From the NCBI GenBank assembly GCA_009823505.1, contig VZQC01001071.1, forward strand, positions 1,009,949-1,073,948: a stretch of 64,000 nucleotides of DNA, written 5' to 3'. This document shows positions 35,238 through 46,890 of the stretch, piece by piece (the first letter of the stretch is position 1; each line of letters opens with the position of its first letter). This stretch comes from Rhizomys pruinosus. Lineage: Eukaryota > Chordata > Mammalia > Rodentia > Spalacidae. A program made the translations under genes and the position numbers. A model generated the notes under the pieces. The model was not told the origin of the DNA. It did not search any database and saw only the letters and a program-made list of their open reading frames with translations.

Positions 35238-35534
35238 AAGCCAGGCAAGAACTCAGGGGAGGGACCTGGAGTAAGGAGCTGAAGTATAGACCATGGAGGA
35301 ACGCTACTTACTGGGTTGCTTCCCCTGGCTTGCTCAGTTTTTTCTCTTATATAGCTAAGGCCCACCTGCCTAGGGATGGCACTATCCCCAGTGGGCTAGG
35401 CCCTCCTACATCAACCAGCAATTAAGAAAGTGCCCCACCCCACAGACAGGCCAATAGGACAATCAGATAGAGGACATTTTTCAGTTAAGGTTCTCTCTTC
35501 CCAGGTGTGTGAAGTTGATAACTGAAGCTAACCA

Positions 35535-35535
<1 letters not shown>
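35238..35535 (-). mobile_element. Rodent LTR (MaLR-like), truncated
   Basis: Same family as 1924-2332 (GATGGCACTATCCCCAGTGG, GTGTGTGAAGTTGATAACTG), 5' truncated, and running into a (CA)n tract. Confidence 0.7.
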
Positions 35536-35580
<45 letters not shown>

Positions 35581-35670
35581 ACACACACGCACACACACAC
35601 ACACACGCACACATACACACACACACATACATGCACACATACACACACACACACGCACACACACACATAC
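35536..35670. repeat. (CA)n microsatellite, about 135 bp
   Basis: CA repeat with sporadic CATA and CGCA units. The long cysteine-valine or threonine-histidine frames here are translation artefacts of the repeat. Confidence 0.95.
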
Positions 35671-35911
35671 AATTTCAACCAGTTTCTTCCATTCCATTAG
35701 TTTTGTTTTGTTTAGAAGCTTATTTCCCTTTAGAAGGCAATTTTTGGAGCCTGCTGTATATATTCCATAATATATATTCCATACCCCAGCAATTTCCTAT
35801 AAATTTTAATTATAGATTATAATTGTGGAGCAGATATATGGTAGTTATTTATAATTTGCTCCTATTTTGAACTTTATATTATTACTGTTGCCATTAAGAA
35901 TAAGAACATTA

Positions 35912-36158
35912 GGGGCTGGAGAGATGGCCTAGCGGTTAAGAGCGCCCACTGCTCTTGCAGAGGACCCGGGTTCGATCCCCAGCACCCACATGGTGGCTGA
36001 GAACCGTCTGTAACTCCAATTCCAGGAGAACTCCAGTTCCAGGGGAATCCGACACCGGCTTCTGACCTCCGCGGCATTGCAAGGCATGGATGCACAGACC
36101 TGCATGCAGACAGTACATTCATACACATAGAGAAAAATAAATTAAAAAAATTTAAAAA
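35912..36158 (+). repeat. B2 SINE (17-bp duplication subfamily)
   Basis: Full-length sense B2, with flanks AATAAGAACATTA and AATAATAACATTA forming a TSD with two mismatches. Confidence 0.95.
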
Positions 36159-36394
36159 AGGAATAATAACATTAAAAGAGTTAACTGAGGCAGTAAGTTC
36201 AGAGATTCTAGTTCAGATCTACCAGCCAAAAAGTCTGTAACCCATACTGCTCTATTTGGGGTATGAAGTTTATCCAAGGCTCTAAAAGATGGCAGAAGGA
36301 ATCACTAAAACATGGCATAAGCAGGAGCTCCTGGTCACCTTCTCCTCATTAAATTTAATTATTGACCAACATTACCTATCATAATTTTTTTAAT

Positions 36395-36562
36395 TTATTT
36401 TTTTATGTTTGTGTGTGTGCATGTGCATATGTGTACCTGTTCAAACACACATGCCATAACTAGCAGAATTTGGTTTTCTTTCTATGTGAATCTGGGATCA
36501 AACTTAGGTCACCAGCCTTGGTGACAAATAGTCTCAATGCACAGAGCCATCTCACTGGTCTC
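36395..36562 (-). repeat. B3-like SINE (diverged)
   Basis: Antisense: GAATCTGGGATCAAACTTAG, CACAGAGCCATCTCACTGGT. Confidence 0.65.
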
Positions 36563-37560
36563 CATCACCACATCTTATAAACACAGTGCTTTGATATTTA
36601 ACCTCTAAAATTGAATAAAAATATTTTGCAGTATTATTTTCTCAGCACCAAAACATGTTTAGGTTGTGTAAACACATGAAGCTGTGCATGGCTAGAAAGA
36701 AGAGAACAAAGATGCTGATTATGTACCAGTTTCTTTAGGCTGTGGCTCCCTCATTTGTAAGATGAGGCAATTAGAACATGTCTAAGATAGGTATCACCTT
36801 CAAAATATGCTTTTATTTAAGCAAAACCAAGAATGAGTTAACAGGTCAAGGAAAACTTGACCAGGAACTGTTTGTAGATGAATGTTCTACTCACAGCAAA
36901 TACTGTACTATGGGGGTACCCAGAAGAACTGAGGATAGATATGGTAGAGCAAAGTAAGACAGGGCCCTGTGCCATACTGAAGGACAGAGAGGGAAATGGA
37001 TCAGAAGTGAATCTTTGATGGAGAGGAGCAAGCTGGGCTGGAAAAGATGCAAGAGTGAACTCGGCATGGTGGGGTAGCCTTACAGAGAAGCTGTCTGGGA
37101 AAACTCACTTTTCAAAATGTACAATGCATTTAAAAGACATAAGATATTCCGCAACTGAAAAGAGAACAAGATATTCAGAAATGTGTATAAAACACATACT
37201 AAAGTGAGGTGTGGAAAGAAAATTGGCCAAACGTAACAGACTCTGTGTGCAAGATGAAATCCCGATTTAATAAGCACTGTAAGAGCAGGTTCGTAGAGGC
37301 CAGGAGGCTGTGGTAAAGTTGGAGGAAACAGAAGAAATAAAACAGTAGTTATTCATCATTAAAGGGAAAATTGTAATCTGTCTTTCTTGTCACAGATCTG
37401 ATATTAAGAGTATCTTACTAGACATTATTAACAAAACGAAAACAAGCTCTAATAACAACAGCAATTAAAAATGCCCCACTTATAACTCAGAAAAGAGGGC
37501 ATAGAAAGAGAGATCCTTTGTTCATCAGGAAAACAGCAATACAGTTGTTTGGTAGTGGGT
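36563..37560. other. Mostly unique DNA
   Basis: No gene recognised. A short MIR-like stretch (CTCATTTGTAAGATGAGGCA, 36751-36770) is the only repeat hint. Confidence 0.4.
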
Positions 37561-37564
37561 TTAC

Positions 37565-37745
37565 CAATATCTGTCAGTAGAGCACTTAACACATCATGAG
37601 CTGGAAAGTATACAATGTTATTGTTTCACAGATGAGAAAGCCATAACTCAAAGAAATTACATAGCGATCCCCAAAGTTCAGTTAGTCATTTGTGAAGAGG
37701 GAGTGGAATTTTACTACACATCTGGGTAACTCCCAAGCGTGTCTC
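37565..37745 (+). repeat. MIR remnant
   Basis: GTTTCACAGATGAGAAAGCC, then AAAGAAATTACATAGCGATC and CATCTGGGTAACTCCCAAGC follow the MIR order. Confidence 0.6.
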
Positions 37746-38369
37746 CTTTAATTGCTGAAATACTGCAAATCTGCCAACAACTAAGAGTTTTAAAAAATAT
37801 TGCACAAATGATTGTCAGCTTGATCACATAGGTACAGCCATTTTATTTCTTGAAACCAATTTCAAGATATTTCAGTTGTCTGATATGTAATGTGAATAAC
37901 CAAACAAGAAAATTCTGTAAATGAAAAATTATAAGCTTTCTTCTAGGAAATTTTGTTTTTTATTTAAGTTTCTCCTTTTTATTAATAATTTTTTATTCTT
38001 CAAGAATTTTATCTATGTATACATTGTATTATGTTCACACCAACTCACATTTCTTTAGAGAAATATATCTCAGTACAATTAAAGTACATTAAAACTTTAA
38101 AAATAACATTCTAAAGGAAAACATATTCTAAAGAGTCATGAAAATATTCTAAATACTTCATCCTTACTGGAGTGTATTGAAATGCCACTTCAAAAAAGAA
38201 AAAAAGAAAATTAGCTAATATATTGAAATCAGGCATACAATTCAAAGTCTTATTCAAATATTTTCTGGTTTTGAGGAAATTACCAACTTGGTATTTAATA
38301 TACATAAACCTTCGATTGTTTTCTAGATTGTATTTTAACCTTTATAGCTCTAAAGATATTCTATTTATT

Positions 38370-39010
38370 TTTCATGCTTGCTGTAGTTTGGACATAAATG
38401 TTCCCTTTCCAGTCAGCTGAGCTGGGTTCCCTAGCAAATTGACAGATGACTTGGAATATCTTAAAGCTCAAAATGTATTTATATCTCTATCCACTAGCCT
38501 GAAAATATGTTTATAGCCACTAGTAAAAATGGAAAGTTTGAGTACAGTATTTAGAAAATTCCATTTGGGTGAAATATTCCATCCTGTAGGCAAGCCTCTT
38601 AAGCTCAGCAAGTAAACAACACAAAAGCTCCAACATGTCCTTGAAACTGGCCATATTGATTAGGCCCCTTAATCGCCAAGCACACATTAACCCTAAGGAC
38701 TGCAAAGAGGTACTCTCAGACCTGCTGAGCTGCCTAGAAAAGGCTCAGCCCCACCAAGCTGCCTGGAAGAGTCAGAGACCAAAGGAGCAGCCTGGAGTCT
38801 CAGATCAGTTGAGCTCCCCAGAAAGGCACTCTCCAAAATGTTACCTGTCTGTATGATGAGCTCTAGGTGTCCTACTTTCATGAGCTGTCACCAGTGCTAG
38901 GGTGGGCTTTGGTGGTGCAACCATCTTTGAGTCTTTTCTGTTCCTGTAAGTAATCTCATTAAAACTCATGGGTTTACCAAGTTTGACACTGGTCTGTCGT
39001 CAGGTCAGCA
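38370..39010 (+). mobile_element. Probable LTR-type rodent repeat, unclassified
   Basis: The segment ends with a poly(A)-signal-like stretch AATCTCATTAAAACTCATGG and a terminal CACTGGTCTGTCGTCAGGTC, as in rodent LTR 3' parts. No TSD was found and the family was not recognised. Confidence 0.35.
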
Positions 39011-39532
39011 CTTGCTTGTTCCCCTGTCACCAGGCATAATATCACACAACACTTGTATCTAATCTTTATCTGGCAGAATGTGTTCATCCCACTATCAGTT
39101 TATGAAAATAAGTGGATTTCAGCAAAATGCATCATGAGTTCCGTTTAATCTAACCAGTTAGTAACAAATAACTCACCTGATGCCAAAGTGTATAGAAGAT
39201 GGTGGCAGTTAAAGGGGAGGATCCTGCTGCTGAGAGACATCAAATTCAATGTGAAGAAATACATAGAATTATACTGCTCCACATGCAGCACAGGGTGGGT
39301 GTACCTCTAAATATATGTTCCTAATAGTCTAGGAGGTACTTAGAACCAATGCAATATTCACAAAGACTATTATTATAACAGACATCTGAACCAAACCTTG
39401 AAAGTAAAGTAATTCTTTCTAAGCAGAATTGGAAGGAATTTTAATTTGGGCAGGTATATGCTGCAAAACTGGTAGACTTTTGCTGTTCTTTTTCTTTGTC
39501 TGTTATACACAGTGAATGCACCAAACCCAAAA

Positions 39533-39560
39533 GATTCATTCATTCATTCATTCATTCATT
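39533..39560. repeat. (CATT)n microsatellite
   Basis: Seven tandem CATT/ATTC units. Confidence 0.9.
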
Positions 39561-39648
39561 CAGCTGTGTTGGCCATCAAACCCAGGGCCTTGTGCATGCC
39601 AGGCAAGCAAGTGTGCTCTCACATGGAGCTACGCCTTCAACCCTAAAA
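39561..39648 (-). repeat. ID/B4-like SINE head
   Basis: GGCCTTGTGCATGCCAGGCA and ATGGAGCTACGCCTTCAACC, antisense. Confidence 0.6.
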
Positions 39649-39659
39649 GTTGTTTTTTT

Positions 39660-40709
39660 AAACTTTGTTTTGCATAATTTTATTGAATTTTTGTGTACTT
39701 CATATAAAACATCTTAATCATCTTTATATACCCCTCATCCAAACACTCCCTACCAGAATTCACGCATTGTTATTTCTGTTAGAGCCTATCAAGTCAAGTT
39801 AGTGAGCCCAGATGTCCCTCAATGCAAGTGCATTCTATTTGTGAGGTTTTTTTTTTTTTTCCCATCATTTCAAATTGGCTTATTGAGTGTTTCTCTTTCT
39901 ACTCCATTTGAGCCTGAGTTTTCCTCAATATTTCTCTGTTGTGAATTCAGTCAGAAGTTTATCCCTATCTCTTTTTCATTCTTTGTGTGTTCTTTAAATG
40001 TGTTGAATTCTTTGATCATGTTTATGATTGTTCTTTTAAGTTCTGTGTCCTGATTTATCTCAGGGGAGGGTCTCATTGTAGAACTTTCTTCTATAGGACT
40101 GGTGGTGTTTGGCAGGGACATGCTATTTTGGTTTTCATATTATTATTGTTATAGATTTCTTTTGTTGCTTGTAACTGTGGTATGATACTCAAACCTTCAT
40201 TTGTTGAGTTGAAGTCTGACTCTGTATTAATGATGCACCTTGGTTATTTTCTGATTCCTATGAAAAGCTGGTTGGTTTTCATAGGCTTTAGTTCTCTTTT
40301 GCTTTTATATTGACAGGACCAGTTTTCAGTTAGGCTACCCAGGAGCTCTCCAGAAGGTCAAAGCAGCCCTAGTTAGTTAGGAGCACTTCAGAAACCTTAG
40401 CTCTATAGTTCCAGGGTCCAAAGAGAGGCGATGGATGTGCCTAAGCCTAAGCCCTAGAGTAGTGGGAGAGCTGTAGTTCTTCCCAAAGCAGGAGGATGGG
40501 TGAGTGCAGCAGGATTTAGCTAGTTTACAGAGGCCATTCAGGTGCTCTCTGGCAGTCCCAAAAGGCCTGGGCCCCCACTGGCTAGCAGGAAAACCTGGTC
40601 CTGGAGCAGTTGGAGGGACTGAGATTGTTATATTCCCAAAGCTGGGGGAAGGGTGAGGCTCAATGTAGCAAGCTCACCAGGAGGCCAAATCAGGCACTCT
40701 CAGAAGGTC
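39660..40709 (-). repeat. Old rodent L1-type non-coding sequence, antisense
   Basis: The first 200 bp are an antisense L1 3' end like 34386-34760. The rest (to 40709) has no intact frame and is attributed to the same element only by position and base composition; it is uncertain. Confidence 0.4.
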
Positions 40710-40726
40710 TGGGTCCCAAGTTATTT
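40710..40726. repeat. Target-site duplication, left copy (L1 insertion)
   Basis: GGGTCCCAAGTTATTTT. The right copy at 42240-42255 lacks one C. Confidence 0.85.
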
Positions 40727-42239
40727 TCTTTTTTTCACTTAAAAAAATTTTTAAAGAAGAAAGACTTTATTTTGACTTGTGGTTCCAGGAGAGTCCATAC
40801 CGGCCAAGGATACATGGTGCAGGTGGCTGAGGCAGGAAGCTAAGAGATCAGGTCTTGAAAACAAGGTAATTGGCACTAGCATCCACAGATGAAGGATACC
40901 ATTCATCTTTTGTTTTTCTGGGACTGTGTTACTTCACTCAGCATGATGTCTTTTAGCTCCAGCCATTTTCCTGCAAAGCTCATGATGTCATCTTTCTTTA
41001 CTGCTGCATAGAACTCCATTGTGTAGATGTACCACATTTTCTCTATCCACTCATCAGTTGAGGGGCATTTGGGTTGGTTCCAGCTCCTTGCTATTGTGAA
41101 GAGAGCTGAAATAAACATGGCCGTGCATGTATCTCTGCGGTGGGGTGAGTCTTGAGGGTACATGCCTAGGAGTGGTATGGCTGGGTCGGGTGGCAAGTTC
41201 ATTCCAAGTCTTCCAAGGGTTCTCCACACTGCTTTCCATAGTGGCTGTACGAGTTTACATTCCCACCAGCAGTGGATGAGTGTTCCCCTTTCCCCACAAC
41301 CTCTCCAGCACTTGGTATCATTTGTTTTCTTGATCCTAGCCAGTCTTATTGGAGTAAGATGATATCTTAAAGTGGTTTTCATTTGCATTTCCTTAATGAT
41401 TAGTGATGTTGAACACTTCTTAAGGTGTTTCTCAGCCATCTCTAATTCCTCACTTGTGAAGTCTCTGTTCAGCTCTTTGCTCCATCTATTGAGTGGGTCA
41501 TTTGTTTTCTTTCTTCTTTGTTTTTTGAGTAGTTTATATATTCTGGAAATCAATGCTTTGTCAGATGTTTCTGCAGTGAAGGTTTCCTCCCACTCTGTGG
41601 GATTTCTCTTCACTTCCTTGATTGTTTCTTTTGATGTACAGAAGCTTTTGAGTTTAATGAGGTCCCATTTGTCAATTGTCGACCTTAATTCTTGTGCAGC
41701 TGCTGTCTGATTTAGGAAGTCTTTTCCTACGCCTATGTCTTGTAGTCTGCTGCCAACTTTTTCTTCTATCACCTTCAGAGTTTGGGGTTTCACGTTGAGG
41801 TCTTTAATCCATCTGGAGTTGACTTTTGTACAGGGTGAGAGGTAGGGGTTTAATTTCATTCTTCTACAAGTGGTGATCCAGTTTTGCCAACACCACTTGC
41901 TGAAGATGCTGTCTTTTCTCCATTGTGTCTTCTTGGCCCCCTTGTCAAATATGAGATGGCTGAAATTGTATGTGCTCAAGTTTGGATCTTCAGTTTTGTT
42001 CCATTGGTCAACAGGTCTGTTTTCGTGCCAGTACCAGGCTGTTTTATGACTATAGCCCTGTAGTAGAGTTTGAAGTCTGCTATAGAGATCCCCCCTGTAT
42101 TGCTCTTTTCACTAAGGGTTGTTTTGGCTATTCGGGGTCTTTTGTTTTTCCAAATGAGTTTAAGGAATTTTTTTCCAAGCCTGTGAAGAAACTCTTGGGG
42201 ATTTTAATTGGGATTGCGTTAAATGTATACAAGAGTTTG
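40727..42239 (-). mobile_element. 5'-truncated L1 insertion with a non-L1 3' tail
   Basis: The C-terminal 358 residues of L1 ORF2 are open from 41979 down to 40903, including [13 protein letters not shown] and the zinc-knuckle-like [18 protein letters not shown]. Upstream (41980-42239) ORF2 continues with lesions up to the truncation. The 3' end does not carry the L1 3' UTR seen at 60640-61180 and 63130-63448. After GTGCCAATTACC (about 40864) it passes into about 110 bp ending GTCAAAATAAAGTCTTTCTT and then A-rich sequence. A 17/16-bp TSD GGG(T)CC(C)AAGTTATTTT is at 40710-40726 and 42240-42255. It is not autonomous: no ORF1, endonuclease or RT. Confidence 0.85.
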
Positions 42240-42255
42240 GGGTCCAAGTTATTTT
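42240..42255. repeat. Target-site duplication, right copy (L1 insertion)
   Basis: GGGTCCAAGTTATTTT, matching 40710-40726 with a one-base indel. Confidence 0.85.
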
Positions 42256-43030
42256 TAAACAATTCGAATGAAGAGTGTTTTAACTGATCAAAAGGCTAAC
42301 ATTAATAAAATATAATTATAAACAGAATGTTAGATAATGTTCATGATGCCAGAAAAATAATGAATACATACAAAATTATGCTTCTTTTCAGTCTGTTGTT
42401 ACCAAGTCTAATCATCTGTGGAGTGTTTCTTTGTGGGTCAGATTTTCTTTTGGCTCATGAATATCACTTTGGACATATCTAGAGAGTGAAGTTTGTTAAT
42501 GGTTAGAGGGACTGGAGATGTTTCATTATAGAAATTACCTGTATATGCAGAAATCTGAAAGCAATAGCTATATGAAGTATCTAAATACACTTTGATTTGC
42601 TTCAAGATAAATCCATTTCTAATCAAATAATTGGCTCTGGGGACAGAAGTTGGCTTATTAGTCAGGAGGAGGGGCTTTTCCATGTATCTATATGGATGCT
42701 CTAGTATTATATGTGACTGCTTTGATTTGCATCTAACTCTGCTTATTCTGGTTTTTGTTCCTGCTGCTGCTTTCCAAATAAGAACCAAGTAAACTCAGAA
42801 TCCATCAAGTGGGCAGAGATCATAAAGTAATTGTACTGAGGAGATCTATATGGTTGGTATCTATACTTGATACAAAGATTACAGAAAAATAATTCCCACC
42901 TGTACCTCTCCCAGTAATGTCATCTCATAAATGGCTACACAGAAAACAGGCTGCCAGAAAAGAATACAAAAGGCAGAAAGGTCAGTGTCGTGTCTCTTAT
43001 GTGGCTCAAGCCCTTAAATTTGCACTTGGG
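42256..43030. other. Unique DNA, no gene recognised
   Basis: A 116-codon antisense frame (42438-42788) has no recognisable domain and no splice or start support. Confidence 0.4.
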
Positions 43031-43032
43031 TC

Positions 43033-43236
43033 TTTTTAAAATATTTTATTTATTTTTATTTTATGTGTATGAGTGCATTGCCTTCATGCACTCAAGTGCA
43101 CCTGTGTTGTGCAATGCCTGTGGAGGTCAGAAGAAGGCCCCAGATCCCCTGGAATTGGAGTTTCCATGTAGGTGGTGGGCAGGTCCCTTGCAAGTGCAGT
43201 CAGTGCTCTTAACCATTAAGCCATCTCTCCAGCATT
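43033..43236 (-). repeat. B2-family SINE (diverged)
   Basis: Antisense: GAGGTCAGAAGAAGGCCCCA, AACCATTAAGCCATCTCTCC. Confidence 0.85.
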
Positions 43237-43395
43237 GTATTTCAGTCTTATAATAAGTAAATGTACAATTCCTTGATCCCTAACCTCTCCTCAAGTTTAT
43301 TTTAATTTTTAAAATGTATCTAAAAGTATCTTTTATCTAAATAACATTTTACACTTCCATATAATTTTCTTTAGTTACTTTCTATAACTCTCTAT

Positions 43396-43397
<2 letters not shown>

Positions 43398-43447
<50 letters not shown>

Positions 43448-43452
43448 GTATA
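43398..43452. repeat. (CA)n(TA)n microsatellite
   Basis: About 21 CA units, then TATATATGTATAT. Confidence 0.95.
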
Positions 43453-43569
43453 TCTTGTATATTCTAGACTAACTTGGAACTAAACAAGCATATGTAAATT
43501 TTGAAAGGTTCCGAAATTCATTCATGTGTGTAGCCCTGTTTCAGAGCCATTGCTTCACTGCTTTCCTAT

Positions 43570-44106
43570 TTTATTCACTGGGGGAGGGGCAGGGCTTCTA
43601 GGCCATGCTGGCCTCAAACTCTCTATATAGCCAAAGATTGCACTGAATTCATGATTCTCCTGCCTCTTGCTCTTGAGCGTTGGGATTGGGGCATGCCCTC
43701 ACACTCGGTTTGCGCAATTCAGGGGATCAAATCCAATGCCTTTTGCATGTTAGGTGTTGTGGTTTGAAGAAGAAACGTTCCCATGAGCTCAAGTATCTGA
43801 ACACTTGGTTCCCTGGGGATGGTTTGGAAGGTTGTGAATCCATGTTTAGGGCATGGAGCCTTGTTGGAGGAAGTGGGTCTCTCGGGGTGGGCCTTGAGGT
43901 TTCATATCCCAGTCCCACTTTCTCTTTGTTTCTTGACTGCAGAAGCAATGTGACCAGCTGCCTCAAGCACCCGCTAGGATGGGCTATTTCCTGGTTAAAC
44001 AGTAAGTAGCAATAAACCCTTCTTTTCTTAAGTTGTTTCTTGACAGGTGTTTACTCACAGCAATAAGAAAAGTAACTGATGCACCAGCTGAACTACATCC
44101 TCAGCC
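43570..44106 (-). repeat. B4 SINE split by an LTR
   Basis: The antisense B1-like half (GGCCATGCTGGCCTCAAACT) and ID-like half (CCTTTTGCATGTTAGG, then CAGCTGAACTACATCCTCAG at 44086) flank the LTR at 43755-44083. Confidence 0.75.
43755..44083 (+). mobile_element. MaLR-type solo LTR inserted in a B4
   Basis: Sense MaLR: TGTGGTTTGAAGAAGAAACG start, CCTTGTTGGAGGAAGTGGGT, a poly(A) region GCAATAAACCCTTCTTTTCT and an AAAGTAACTGATGCA end. The TSD could not be set with confidence. Confidence 0.8.
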
Positions 44107-44182
44107 ACTTCTTGGTTTATCTACATTTAAATATCTTAAACAGGATTCTGATAATCAACTTGACTGTGAATAGTTGTGAAAT

Positions 44183-44340
44183 GTTTTTCTTCTTTGGTCT
44201 TTTTGAGACAGGGTTCTCTCTGTAGCCCCAACTGTCCTGGAACTCACTCTGTAGACCAGGCTGGCCTTGAACTCACAAAGATCTGCCTGCCTCTGCCTCC
44301 CAAGTGCTAGGATTAAAGGCATGTGCCACCATGCCCAGCA
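44183..44340 (-). repeat. B1 SINE with target-site duplication
   Basis: Full-length antisense B1. An 11-bp TSD AGTTGTGAAAT lies at 44172-44182 and 44341-44351. Confidence 0.95.
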
Positions 44341-44472
44341 AGTTGTGAAATTTGATGAAGAGATATTTACATTTTTACTATCCTTAAACATTTTCAATAT
44401 GTTTTTCTATTATTACCATTTAAAACACTTTAAGCAATCCTAGGTAAAATACCTAAAATGTAGTATTGGTGT

Positions 44473-44879
44473 TGTCCTAGTTTGTCTTCCATTGCTGTGA
44501 CAAAATACTCTGACCAACACCAACTTGGGGAGGAAAGGGTTTATTCAGCTTACATCTCCTGGGTCACAGTTCTCACTCAGGGAGCCCAAGGCAAGAACTC
44601 AGGGCAGGAACCTGGAAGCAGAAGCTGAAGCACAAGCCATGGAGGAATGCTGTTCATTGGCTTGCTCCCCTGGCTCATGCCCAGCCTGCCTTCTTATACA
44701 GTACACAACAACCTGCCCAGGGTGGCACCACTCATTGTGGGCTGGGCCCTCCCACATTGCTCTACCGTCAAGACAATACTCCACAGATGTGGCCACAGGC
44801 CAATCCAATGGAGCCAATTTCCCAATTGAGGCTCCCTCAACCCAGGTGTGTCAAGATGACACTAAAGCTATCCAGCACA
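44473..44879 (-). mobile_element. Solo LTR, rodent MaLR-like, 407 bp
   Basis: TG...CA termini and a perfect 5-bp TSD GGTGT at 44468-44472 and 44880-44884. Near twin of 1924-2332. No internal region or second LTR, hence solo. Confidence 0.9.
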
Positions 44880-45039
44880 GGTGTACAAACAGAAAAACAA
44901 ATACATAGTAAGACTGATGTACCAACAGAATAGGGAGTCTAGAAACAGAACCATATTTCCAATGAGTATTTGGATATATGAATAAAAGTTTTAAAATACC
45001 ATATTTCTGTTATTATCATTATTATTATCATTGACAGAT

Positions 45040-46480
45040 ATTATGGAAAATGAGTATGAGATAGTTTTTAAATATAATAATCTATATGAAAAATGGTCCC
45101 TGGACTTTATAAAATGGAGAAGGAAATCGTATCCCTAACTCAGATCATAAAGGCTTCAGATGGGCTGTAGACTTAGATATAAAAGATAAAATCATAATAA
45201 TTTCAGTAGATAGAGTAAGACTGTACCCATGAATTTAGAGCTAAGAAAATATTATTTTTCTTAAGTATATGTTAAATAATGTTCCTCAGTTCACAATTTC
45301 TTCACATTGTGATGGTTAATCACCATGGAAACAAACCTTTGGGCATGTCTGAAAGGGAGTTGCTAGACTAGATCAGTCAATTACCATACTACACTGAATA
45401 TGCCCAATCTCATCTAGAGTGATCAATTAAGGTGGGAAGACTCAACCTAAATGTGGACAGTACCATTCTGTGACCAAGTTCTTGCACTGAATAAAAAAGA
45501 AAAGAGAGCAAAGTGCCAGCACCACTTGCCTGCTGCCTCATAGATGGAGGCACACAGTTACAGCTCCTTGAGTGACAGCTCTCTCAGGGTCCTTCTGTCC
45601 TGGCTCCCGCACCATGGCATACTGTTTCCATGAGCTGTGGGCCAAAATAAATCCTTCTTTCCTTGTGCTGTTGCTTCTTTCAGATATTTTGTCACAGTAA
45701 CAAGACAAGTAACAAACACACATAATTAAGGCACAGAACAAGTGAATTTGCTTACAATGAAATAATTGAAACAGAACTCTTATTTATCCAAAGACCTCTT
45801 TGTAGAGTAAAGAAACAAGTCACACAATTGAACATTTTTTGAAAATAGATAACAATGTACTAATATATACTTTTTCAAACAAATACTGATATAAAAAGGA
45901 GGAAGTCTACTAGAAAAATGTGCAAAATATTAATAATATACCATTAGAGATTTCTAAGCAGGGCAAAAGGAGTGTGAGTTGCATACATGGCTAGAAGGAA
46001 TGTAAATTGCCTTAGACATTTTTGAAAGTGGTTTGGATTTAGCTAGTAAGTTGAAGATATGACTCTCATCATCCTACAATTTAAACCCTAGAAATAGAAC
46101 TCATTGAATTTTCTCATGTGGACCAGAATTCATTATGTGTAAAAGAATGCCTCTAGACTCATTGCTCCAATTACCCCAAGCTAGAAACAATCTAAATGTC
46201 CAAAGATAGGAAAATTGATAGATAATTATGACATATTCATAGGTTGAAACATTTAATAGCCATAAAACAAACCCTGGTTCTATTCCAAACTCTTCCACAG
46301 ATGTTAAGTAAATGAAGTTAGATATATATTAATGCTCTGTACAATTCCACTCATGATTTACACACACACACACACACACACACAAAGTAACTATATTAGT
46401 AGGGATGTGAACATATTTGAAAAACTATGAAGAAAATGATCATTGGGAAGCCAAATTTCTGTATAGAGCAATAAAGAAAA
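45040..46480 (+). repeat. Ancient L1 (L1M-like) ORF2 remnant, split by an LTR
   Basis: Sense, strongly decayed: 45060-45295, 45740-45950 and 45965-46300 (GGAATGTAAATTGCCTTAGA, CTAAATGTCCAAAGATAGGA, TTTAATAGCCATAAAACAAA follow the usual ORF2 order). Separated by the LTR at 45308-45718 and a (CA)n at 46361-46384. Confidence 0.65.
45308..45718 (+). mobile_element. Solo LTR, rodent MaLR-like, 411 bp
   Basis: TG...CA termini and a perfect 5-bp TSD CACAT at 45303-45307 and 45719-45723. Poly(A) region GGCCAAAATAAATCCTTCTT. Confidence 0.9.
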
Positions 46481-46724
46481 GCAGATCTAGAAGGGACAAG
46501 CCATGGGCTGGAGGGCTGCTAGGGATATAACAATGTATTATTTTTTCTACCAGGTGTTCTTTCTAGAATTATTCCTTCCAATCTTCAATTCCTTGTTATG
46601 CACTTTCCCTATAATTCACAATACTGAAAAAAATTTAATAAGCCTAGTTAAGCAGAATATCTCCTATGAAATGCATATTCCTATCAGATTAGAGTACAGT
46701 AAGAACTTGAGATTAGAAATTGAA

Positions 46725-46812
46725 TTCCAGGACAGCTAGAGCTACAGGGAGACCCTGTCTCAAACAAAACAAAACAAAACAAAACAAGCAAGCAAGCAAA
46801 CAAACAAAAGAC
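46725..46812 (+). repeat. 5'-truncated B1 with target-site duplication
   Basis: Only the last ~50 bp of B1 (TTCCAGGACAGCTAGAGCTA) plus a long (CAAAA)n/(GCAA)n tail. TSD TAGAAATTGAA at 46714-46724 and 46813-46823. Confidence 0.9.
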
Positions 46813-46849
46813 TAGAAATTGAAAAGGATAATTATGTAAGTTTGGTTTC

Positions 46850-46852
<3 letters not shown>

Positions 46853-46888
<36 letters not shown>
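46853..46888. repeat. (GT)n microsatellite
   Basis: About 17 GT units. Confidence 0.95.

Positions 46889-46889
<1 letters not shown>

Positions 46890-46890
<1 letters not shown>

Noticed and set aside
35481..35700. Long frames on both strands rich in Cys-Val or Thr-His
   Set aside because: Translation of the (CA)n microsatellite; no gene.
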